DNA of 12,195 nt, from positions 1-12,195 of the forward strand of contig JAGVUS010000159.1 in NCBI GenBank assembly GCA_019136175.1, given 5' to 3'. This DNA comes from Chloroflexota bacterium (GTDB taxonomy: Bacteria > Chloroflexota > Anaerolineae > Anaerolineales > Anaerolineaceae). The notes below the pieces were generated by a model. It was given only the letters and a program-made list of their open reading frames with translations, ran no database searches and was not told where the DNA came from. Positions 6,988-12,195 of this stretch are shown here, piece after piece. Every line of letters starts with the position of its first letter. Position 1 is the first letter of the stretch. Made by a program: the position numbers and the translations under genes.

Positions 6988-7657
6988 TCTCGAGATCATG
7001 CATCGTCCTTCTTATGCCCTCGCCGTGGTTAAACTTGCCTCCGGAGAGAGTATCCGCGCCCAATCCGGAGGCATGGTATCCATGTCTGCGGGGATTCGTG
7101 TCCAAACCCAGGCAACCGGCGGGATCATGAAATCTTTGGGGCGTTCCCTGCTTGGAGGGGAAAGCTTTTTTCAGAACATCTTCCAGGCTCCGCCTGAAGG
7201 CGGGGAGATCACCCTGGCTCCCCACCTGCCAGGAGATATTGAAACGATCCACATGACCGGTGAATCCTGGATGATCCAATCCGGTTCATTTCTGGCATCC
7301 GATCCGGGCATCAGCCTGGATACCAGGATCAGCCTGAAGACCTTCTTCGCTGCTGAAGGTTTATCCATCCTGGAGGCTTCCGGTCAGGGGACACTGCTCG
7401 TTTCATCGTACGGGGCAATTTTTGAACGCCAGCTTGCCCAGGGGGAAAGCTATATCGTGGACACCTCGCATCTTGTGGCTTTTGAGAGCCGCCTGCAGAT
7501 GGAAACCCGCACCGTTGGCGGATTAAAATCCACCCTTGCCAGTGGAGAGGGACTGGTCGTACAGCTGACTGGTCCGGGACGGTTCCTGATTCAATCTCGA
7601 TCCCCACAAGCATTCATCCAATGGTTGATCCCCCACATCCCAACATCAAAGGAATAA
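6983..7657 (+). CDS. AIM24 / TIGR00266 family protein
   Basis: This 224-residue protein belongs to the AIM24 (TIGR00266) family, a single beta-rich fold whose bacterial biochemical role is unsettled; the yeast namesake is a mitochondrial protein. Family-typical stretches are GESIRAQSGGMVSMS (21-35), LLGGESFFQNIFQA (56-69), ITLAPHLPGDIE (76-87), QSGSFLASDPGISLDT (99-114), SSYGAIFE (141-148), VDTSHLVAFE (159-168) and GEGLVVQLTGPGRFLIQSRS (188-207). It has no signal peptide or membrane helix, and the length is normal. The start is ATG 6983, with AAGGA (6969-6973) 9 bases upstream. The stop is 5 bases before the channel gene, whose ribosome site overlaps the end of this one, so the two are surely co-transcribed. 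The assignment is firm at family level; the function is not known to me. Confidence 0.9.
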   Translation: MNLEIMHRPSYALAVVKLASGESIRAQSGGMVSMSAGIRVQTQATGGIMKSLGRSLLGGESFFQNIFQAPPEGGEITLAPHLPGDIETIHMTGESWMIQSGSFLASDPGISLDTRISLKTFFAAEGLSILEASGQGTLLVSSYGAIFERQLAQGESYIVDTSHLVAFESRLQMETRTVGGLKSTLASGEGLVVQLTGPGRFLIQSRSPQAFIQWLIPHIPTSKE

Positions 7658-7662
7658 CACCC

Positions 7663-9564
7663 ATGAAACCCAAAGCTGCCTGGACGGATCGTTTTCAATA
7701 CTGGCTGGATAATCAATTTTCGCGTGGCACAAGATCCCTGATTAAATGGCTTGGGATCATATCATTTGTTTTCATCAGCGTTATGGCTGCAATCGTCAGT
7801 CTTTTTAAAGTCCCGGTGAACAATGCCGAGCCTGTGCCCTTTTTTGAAGCATTCTGGCTGAGCCTGATGCGTACCCTGGATGCCGGCACCATGGGTGCGG
7901 ATGTTGGCTGGTGGTTCCGGATTGCCATGTTTATTGTGACACTGACCGGTGTATTCATCATCAGCACCCTGATTGGTATTTTGACCAGCGGGATTGAAAA
8001 CCGGATTGAAGAACTGCGCAAGGGTCGCTCGCGTGTCATTGAAGAGGGGCACACCGTTATCCTGGGCTGGTCGGAGCAGGTGTTCATCATTATCAACGAG
8101 CTGGTCCTTGCCAATGAAAACCAGGGGGATTCTTGTATCGTGGTGATGAGCGATCTTGAAAAAGTGGACATGGAGGATGATATCCGCCACAAGGTCCACG
8201 ACCTGCAAAACACCCGGGTTGTCTGCCGGCATGGCTCTCCCATGGACATAACCGATTTGAGAATTGTCAATCTGAATACTGCAAAATCGATTATCGTCGT
8301 TTCCCCAATGAGTGAAAATCCGGACAGCGAGGTCATCAAGACAATCATGGCAATCGTCAACCATCCGGATCGGCGGGACGAGCCATACCACATCGTGGCA
8401 GAAATTGGCGAACCCGATCATGTGGAAGCAGCCATGGTGGTGGGCGGAAATGAAGTGGAATGGGTGCTTGTGGGTGATTTTGTTTCCCGGGTGATTGCTC
8501 AAACCTGCCGTCAATCCGGTTTATCAGTTGTCATTACCGATTTGCTGGATTTTGAAGGTGATGAAATCTACTTCACCCGCCACCCGGACCTCGTTGGAAA
8601 ATCATTTGGGGATGCCATTACGTGCTTCCAGGACAATGCGGTCATGGGTATCAAACCATCCAATTCCCGCGCCATTCTCAATCCACCCATGGGGCAGATC
8701 CTTACAGAAGGGGATGATTTGATCATAATTGCTGAGGACGACGACAAAATCAACTATTCCCCGGTGGACCAATCCACCATTAAGCAGGGGCTGATTGTAA
8801 ACTATCAACCCCCTCCTCAAAAACCGGAAAAGATGCTCCTGCTGGGGTGGAATTCCCGCTGTCCGGCGATTATTCATGAACTCAATTCATATATTGCGCC
8901 CGGCTCGGAAATTACCATCACGGCTCTTCCGGAGAGCATTCAACTGGAGGATCCGGACACATTCTCCAGCCTGGAAAATGCCCGCGTCAAGATTCTGCCC
9001 GGAAACACAACCCACCGGAGTACACTGGAAAACCTGGACCTGGGAAAATATAACCACGTCATCCTGCTGAGTTATTCGGATATTCTCCCGCCCCAGCAGG
9101 CAGATTCCCGCACACTTGTAACGCTTTTACATCTTCGTGACCTGGCAGATAAAAATCATTATCACTTCAGCATGGTCACGGAAATGATGGATGTGCGCAA
9201 CCGAGACCTGGCGGCAGTTGCCCGGGCGGATGATTTCATCGTCAGTGACCGTTTGGTCAGCCTGGTGCTCGCCCAGGTATCAGAAAACAAACAAATAAAC
9301 AGCGTATACCAGGATTTGTTTGATCCCGAAGGCGCAGAGATCTACCTCAAGCCCATCAGTGAGTATGTATTTCCCAACGCACCGGTCAATTTCTACACCT
9401 TGTTGGAAGCTGCCCGCCGCAAGGGAGAAACTGCCATTGGGTACCGCATCCAGGCTCACGCCCGGAATTCTGCCAAAAATTATGGGGTTTCGATCAACCC
9501 ACCGAAACACAGGGAAATCACGTTTGCCATGGAGGATCGATTAATTGTCCTTGCCAATTCCTGA
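7663..9564 (+). CDS. CASTOR/POLLUX-type cation channel with two RCK/TrkA-N-like domains
   Basis: This is a 633-residue homologue of the CASTOR/POLLUX (DMI1, SYM8) channel family, best known from the nuclear envelope of plants that form root symbioses. Residues about 26-48 form membrane helix 1. A re-entrant pore helix and filter-like loop follow, FWLSLMRTLDAGTMGAD (64-80), and then helix 2 (about 84-108, AMFIVTLTGVFIISTLIGIL). A basic linker leads into a first Rossmann-like RCK/TrkA-N domain starting HTVILGWSEQ (130-139). A second begins MLLLGWNSRC (391-400). The C-terminus resembles the regulatory part of the family. The start is ATG 7663, with AAAGGA (7648-7653) 9 bases before it; an earlier in-frame ATG at 7621 lacks a good site and lies inside the AIM24 gene. 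tatC follows closely. It is probably a K+ or other cation channel gated by a cytosolic ligand; ion and ligand are not determinable here. Confidence 0.88.
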   Translation: MKPKAAWTDRFQYWLDNQFSRGTRSLIKWLGIISFVFISVMAAIVSLFKVPVNNAEPVPFFEAFWLSLMRTLDAGTMGADVGWWFRIAMFIVTLTGVFIISTLIGILTSGIENRIEELRKGRSRVIEEGHTVILGWSEQVFIIINELVLANENQGDSCIVVMSDLEKVDMEDDIRHKVHDLQNTRVVCRHGSPMDITDLRIVNLNTAKSIIVVSPMSENPDSEVIKTIMAIVNHPDRRDEPYHIVAEIGEPDHVEAAMVVGGNEVEWVLVGDFVSRVIAQTCRQSGLSVVITDLLDFEGDEIYFTRHPDLVGKSFGDAITCFQDNAVMGIKPSNSRAILNPPMGQILTEGDDLIIIAEDDDKINYSPVDQSTIKQGLIVNYQPPPQKPEKMLLLGWNSRCPAIIHELNSYIAPGSEITITALPESIQLEDPDTFSSLENARVKILPGNTTHRSTLENLDLGKYNHVILLSYSDILPPQQADSRTLVTLLHLRDLADKNHYHFSMVTEMMDVRNRDLAAVARADDFIVSDRLVSLVLAQVSENKQINSVYQDLFDPEGAEIYLKPISEYVFPNAPVNFYTLLEAARRKGETAIGYRIQAHARNSAKNYGVSINPPKHREITFAMEDRLIVLANS

Positions 9565-9576
9565 TGGTTGGATGAA

Positions 9577-10341
9577 ATGACAACAAACACCTCCCCTCCC
9601 AGCGCATCCCCAAACGACCCCGCAAATGATGAAATGACCATTTGGGAGCATGTGACTGATTTGCGCAAGCGGCTGCTGGTGAGCCTGGTGGCTTTGGTGG
9701 TTACTGTATCCATCAGCTTTTATTTCAGTGATGACTTAATCCACATCCTTGCCAGACCAATTGGAGGGATCGAAAAATTAATTTCCATTGAGGTAACTGA
9801 AAATGTCGGCGTGTTCATGAAAGTTTCGCTCCTGAGCGGATTCATCCTGGCACTGCCACTGATCGTTTACGAAATCCTTGGCTTTATCTTCAAAGGTCTG
9901 TATGAAAAAGAACGCCGCAGGCTGCTGATGATCATTCCATTTGCCACGCTTCTTTTCCTGGCAGGAGTTGCCTTTGCTTTTTTCATCATGCTGCCAAATG
10001 CATTGCCGTTTCTGCTGGGGTTTATTGGGGTTGAAACCACCCCGCGCCTGTCCAATTACTTCTCGTTTATCACCAGCTTGCTTTTCTGGATGGGGCTCAG
10101 TTTTGAAACACCGCTTGTTGTATTCATTCTTGCCCGGTTAAACGTCATCCAGCCAAAAGATCTGGCAAAACAATGGCGGATTGCAGTTGTGGTGATTGCC
10201 ATTATTGCTGCTGTTGTCACACCCACACCCGATCCCATCAATATGGGGTTGATGATGCTGCCGCTGCTCGTTCTGTATGGTTTAAGCATTTTGCTGGCAT
10301 GGTTCGCCACCCGAAAACAATCCGGGCAAAAAGAGTTATAA
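9577..10341 (+). CDS. tatC: Sec-independent protein translocase TatC
   Basis: TatC is the six-helix membrane receptor for twin-arginine signal peptides. The 254 residues begin with a hydrophilic Pro/Ser/Asn-rich tail, then HVTDLRKRLL (25-34). They continue with FMKVSLLSGFILALPLIVYE (80-99), the conserved GLYEKERR (107-114, Glu112 matching the essential E. coli Glu103), GLSFETPLVV (173-182) and TPTPDPINM (215-223). Against the usual HLxELR motif, the Glu is Asp28, and the Glu common after Leu-Tyr in the last helix is Gly (PLLVLYG, 229-235). These are mild changes. I chose ATG 9577 over TTG 9568. No Shine-Dalgarno sequence is seen before either, and ATG 9577 lies 12 bases after the channel stop, so translation is probably coupled. 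tatA follows after 22 bases. Confidence 0.95.
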   Translation: MTTNTSPPSASPNDPANDEMTIWEHVTDLRKRLLVSLVALVVTVSISFYFSDDLIHILARPIGGIEKLISIEVTENVGVFMKVSLLSGFILALPLIVYEILGFIFKGLYEKERRRLLMIIPFATLLFLAGVAFAFFIMLPNALPFLLGFIGVETTPRLSNYFSFITSLLFWMGLSFETPLVVFILARLNVIQPKDLAKQWRIAVVVIAIIAAVVTPTPDPINMGLMMLPLLVLYGLSILLAWFATRKQSGQKEL

Positions 10342-10363
10342 TCAATCCATAGGAGAAATCAAA

Positions 10364-10552
10364 ATGCCTCGAGTTGATCTTCCTGAATTAATCATTATCC
10401 TTGTGATTGTTATTTTGCTGTTTGGGATCGGTCGCATCAGCAAAATTGCCGGTGAAATGGGGAAAAGCATCAGATCCTTTCGGGATGGTTTAAAAGGCGA
10501 TGACTCTGGTGATGGCGTACAACCAGAAAAGCAGGAACCACCCGAAAAGTAA
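10364..10552 (+). CDS. tatA: TatA-type twin-arginine translocase subunit
   Basis: This small protein of 62 residues oligomerises to let folded Tat substrates across the membrane. It has the TatA layout: one N-terminal helix (7-20, PELIIILVIVILLF), the hinge FG (20-21), and an amphipathic helix (about 24-44, ISKIAGEMGKSIRSFRDGLK). A short acidic, Pro-rich tail ends in PPEK. It has a short, TatA-like tail rather than the longer TatB tail. AGGAG (10351-10355) lies 8 bases before the ATG. It follows tatC in the same operon and is the last gene before the bidirectional terminator at 10581-10609. Confidence 0.92.
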   Translation: MPRVDLPELIIILVIVILLFGIGRISKIAGEMGKSIRSFRDGLKGDDSGDGVQPEKQEPPEK

Positions 10553-10580
10553 AAAACCTGATTAAGTATCACAAACAAAC

Positions 10581-10609
10581 AAAAAAGGAGGCGGATTGCC
10601 TTCTTTTTT
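10581..10609. terminator. Bidirectional rho-independent terminator between tatA and tatB-like gene
   Basis: The left arm AAAAAAGGAGGC (10581-10592), loop GGATT and right arm GCCTTCTTTTTT (10598-10609) pair over 12 bp with a single G-U wobble. Read on either strand, the GC-rich core is followed by a run of six T, so it can stop both the tat operon from the left and the converging TatB-like transcript from the right. It begins 28 bases after the tatA stop and ends 1 base before the stop of the opposing gene. Confidence 0.9.
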
Positions 10610-10610
10610 G

Positions 10611-11012
10611 TTAATCATCACTCTGCTTTGGAGGATCATCCTCCAATCGGGGGGGTGCAATTGTATTTTCATCCTCTGGATAACCGGATGGCTCCACCCA
10701 ATCAGCAGGACGGACGTATGGATAACTGCCCTGCTCGCCCTCCGGATTTTGGATCGATTGCTGCACCTGTCGCAGTTCCGCCATGCTCTCGTCCAGCCCC
10801 GTTTCCCGCATGATTTGCTTCGGCAGGGTCTGAATTTCCCGCCCTGTATCCACCAGCAAAGCCCAGATGGGAGATTTAAGAAACTTCCGAATCCCCGCCC
10901 CCACGCTTCGGGCAAATTTTACCATCCCATCCGGTCCCAGGATAACCAATGCCAGGACGAGGATAAAAAAAACCTCCAGAATGCCAATACCAAAGAAATC
11001 CATTCTTGACAA
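10611..11012 (-). CDS. tatB: TatB-like twin-arginine translocase subunit
   Basis: TatB partners TatC in binding Tat signal peptides. The 133 residues show the TatB start MDFFGIG (4-10) with the conserved polar Glu13, and one membrane helix (about 9-26) ending in the LGPDG hinge (25-29; usually LGPER). An amphipathic helix follows (about 30-46, VKFARSVGAGIRKFLKSP), then a further helical stretch to about 90, and a long acidic, Pro-rich tail. That length favours TatB over TatA; a second TatA-like protein is the alternative. The start is uncertain. TTG 11012 has AAGGTGA 6 bases upstream, while ATG 11003, which matches the family N-terminus exactly, lacks a well-placed site. The gene converges on the tatC-tatA operon rather than joining it, and is divergent from lacI. 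Confidence 0.82.
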   Translation of the reverse strand: MSRMDFFGIGILEVFFILVLALVILGPDGMVKFARSVGAGIRKFLKSPIWALLVDTGREIQTLPKQIMRETGLDESMAELRQVQQSIQNPEGEQGSYPYVRPADWVEPSGYPEDENTIAPPRLEDDPPKQSDD

Positions 11013-11041
11013 ATTATATCACCTTCCTCATTCGATATAAA
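11013..11041 (-). promoter_or_regulatory. Overlapping ribosome site and -10 element before the TatB-like gene
   Basis: On the minus strand, AAGGTGA (11025-11019) lies 6 bases before TTG 11012 and looks like its Shine-Dalgarno sequence. The spacer itself is TATAAT (11018-11013), with TTTATA (11041-11036) 17 bases upstream, together resembling a sigma-70 promoter. If that promoter fires, transcription starts near 11006 and ATG 11003 would be used almost leaderless. If another promoter upstream is used, the TTG with its ribosome site applies. The sequence supports both readings. Confidence 0.4.
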
Positions 11042-11080
11042 TTCCTAAAAATTCCCTCTTTATTAATGACAATTATTGTG

Positions 11081-11086
11081 TATAAT
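11081..11086 (+). promoter_or_regulatory. -10 box of the lacI-family gene
   Basis: A perfect TATAAT, 39 bases before the ATG, with a poor -35 (TTTATT at 11059-11064, 16 bases upstream). Transcription would start near 11093, directly at the operator palindrome. An overlapping TATTAT on the minus strand (11087-11082) could serve the divergent TatB-like gene. The local AT-rich stretch makes chance matches likely, but the spacing to the operator is what one expects of a repressed promoter. Confidence 0.55.
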
Positions 11087-11093
11087 AAATTCA

Positions 11094-11107
11094 CTAAAAC
11101 GTTTAAG
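11094..11107. promoter_or_regulatory. LacI-type operator (probable autoregulation)
   Basis: CTAAAACGTTTAAG is a 14-bp palindrome with one mismatched symmetric pair (11096 with 11105) around AAACGTTT. LacI/PurR/CcpA-family operators share a central CG flanked by A and T tracts of this kind. It lies just after the TATAAT at 11081-11086, at the predicted transcription start, and 17 bases before the regulator's own ATG. Bound repressor would block the promoter. It is also close enough to affect divergent transcription of the TatB-like gene. Confidence 0.65.
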
Positions 11108-11124
11108 GTAACTGGTAAAGCCTG

Positions 11125-12138
11125 ATGAGTGTCACAATCCGTGATATTGCCCGAAAATTAAACCTGTCCATCACCGCAGTCTCCCGCGCTCTCGATGGCT
11201 ATCCGGATATTTCCGCGGCCACCAGGGAAAAAGTCCGGCAGGCTGCCCTGGAAATGGGCTATGTTCCCAATCGTGCTGCCCGGCAGCTGCGCCGGCAAAA
11301 AACAGACACAATCGGCTACATCCTGCCCGTCTCCTCCCCTCAACACACGGAATCCTTCCATACGGTGTTCATGGAGGGCATGAGCGAAGAGGCTGCCATT
11401 CACCGATATGACCTGTTGATTTCCACTGCCCCTCCCTCCTCCCCCGAAGAGCAATCCATCTATCAATCCTGGATTCAATCCCACAAAGTGGACGGAATGA
11501 TCATCAACCGCATCCAGTTGCATGATTGGCGGGTGCATTACCTTGCCGGTCAACTCTTTCCATTTTGCGCCCTGGAGGATAGCGGCGATGATCTTGATTA
11601 TCCCCGTGTGGAAGTTGCCAACCAGGCTGGGATGACCGCATTGGTGCAGCATATCCATCAGCAGGGGTATCAGCGCCCCGCCTTCATTGGCGGACCCGTC
11701 AATCTGAAAATCCAGCAGGACCGGCTGCAAGGATACCTGGATGGATTGCAAATCACAGGGCTGCCATACGACCCGCTTCTCGTGGAAACCTCGGATCTGA
11801 CTGGCATCAGCGGGTATCTTGCCTGCCAACGACTGCTTTCCTCCAATTTTCCACCGGACGCCATTCTGTGCATCAATGATGATGTCGCCTTCGGCGTCAT
11901 GCGCGCCATCCACGAAACTGGGCTTCGTGTGGGCAGGGATATTGCTGTAACAGGATTTGACGGCTTGCAGGAATCCGGGTTCACCACACCGTCCCTGACA
12001 ACCGTGGAACAACCAGTCCATGAGATTGGCCGCGAGTTAATTCGCATTCTGCTTGCCGAAATCCAGAATCAATCTGCAATCGAACGACTGAGACGCATCA
12101 CACCCAGCCTGCAAATCCGGGAATCCACGCAAAAATAA
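11125..12138 (+). CDS. LacI-family transcriptional regulator
   Basis: A full-length, 337-residue one-component regulator. Residues 4-25 hold the helix-turn-helix (TIRDIARKLNLSITAVSRAL) and 48-57 the hinge helix PNRAARQLRR, with the Leu that intercalates at the central CG of operators. From about 60 follows the periplasmic-binding-protein-like effector domain. Its last part shows the family signature NDDVAFGVMRAI, RDIAVTGFDG and PSLTTVEQP. Members usually sense a sugar or nucleoside and control nearby uptake or catabolic genes; the ligand cannot be read from the sequence. Upstream genes look like housekeeping genes, so the targets are probably to the right, beyond the window, plus its own promoter (operator at 11094-11107). 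The ATG has only a weak, distant AAGG (11105-11108) as ribosome site, and that sequence lies within the operator. Confidence 0.93.
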   Translation: MSVTIRDIARKLNLSITAVSRALDGYPDISAATREKVRQAALEMGYVPNRAARQLRRQKTDTIGYILPVSSPQHTESFHTVFMEGMSEEAAIHRYDLLISTAPPSSPEEQSIYQSWIQSHKVDGMIINRIQLHDWRVHYLAGQLFPFCALEDSGDDLDYPRVEVANQAGMTALVQHIHQQGYQRPAFIGGPVNLKIQQDRLQGYLDGLQITGLPYDPLLVETSDLTGISGYLACQRLLSSNFPPDAILCINDDVAFGVMRAIHETGLRVGRDIAVTGFDGLQESGFTTPSLTTVEQPVHEIGRELIRILLAEIQNQSAIERLRRITPSLQIRESTQK

Positions 12139-12162
12139 TCTTCATCCGGATATTGTCAGTTT

Positions 12163-12195
12163 ATGCCCGATGGAACCCACCGGATCTTCATGCCA
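12163..12195 (+). CDS. Possible start of a downstream gene (cut by window edge)
   Basis: An ATG 24 bases after the lacI-family stop opens a frame of 11 codons to the window edge, MPDGTHRIFMP. No Shine-Dalgarno sequence precedes it and it is too short to identify. The position after a LacI-type regulator would suit a carbohydrate gene, but that is guesswork. The 57 bases after the regulator hold no clear terminator. Confidence 0.2.
   Translation, partial: MPDGTHRIFMP

Noticed and set aside
7621..7662. Earlier ATG for the channel gene
   Set aside because: It has no ribosome site and would add 14 Pro-rich residues encoded inside the AIM24-family gene; ATG 7663 has AAAGGA at good spacing.
11006..11040. 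TTGACA (11006-11011) with TATAAA (11036-11041) as a plus-strand promoter
   Set aside because: The spacer is 24 bases, too long for a sigma-70 promoter; TATAAT at 11081 is better placed for lacI.
11158..12021. Long minus-strand frame of 287 codons opposite the LacI-family gene
   Set aside because: The plus-strand protein has a full helix-turn-helix, hinge and effector domain; the antisense frame shows no recognisable domain.

Overview
The window reads as a chromosomal housekeeping segment of a bacterium with a rod-shape and division programme. The MreB, PBP2, CASTOR-type channel and TatC sequences look to me most like Chloroflexota of the class Anaerolineae. This is inference from sequence style; no search was possible.

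Left half (1-6120, minus strand): a cell-shape and division cluster read right to left as mreB - mreC - mreD - mrdA (PBP2) - minC - minD. minD runs off the left edge. Genes are tightly packed: mreD and mrdA overlap as ATGA, mreC and mreD are 7 bases apart, and minC and minD are 8 apart. The products build and position the lateral-wall elongasome (MreBCD, PBP2) and place the division septum (MinCD). Extended -10 elements lie upstream of mreB (TGGTATAAT) and minC (TGTTATAAT). The most striking feature is in mreB: a perfect 29-bp tandem duplication (5517-5574) shifts the frame after residue 192. Removing one copy restores a canonical 355-residue MreB. Upstream of mreB is a minus-strand gene for a membrane-anchored protein I do not recognise (6263-6898).

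Middle (6983-10552, plus strand): an apparent operon of an AIM24/TIGR00266-family protein, a CASTOR/POLLUX-type two-helix cation channel with tandem nucleotide-binding-like domains, tatC and tatA. It ends at a U-tract hairpin that works on both strands. Converging on it from the right is a TatB-like gene (10611-11012), so the Tat translocase genes are split between two transcripts.

Right end (11013-12195): a short divergent intergenic region carries a -10 box and, at the predicted transcription start, a LacI-type palindrome centred on AAACGTTT. It precedes a full-length LacI-family regulator (11125-12138), which is probably autoregulated. The last 57 bases may hold the start of another gene, which is too short to identify.

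No tRNA, rRNA, CRISPR array, insertion sequence or phage gene was seen.
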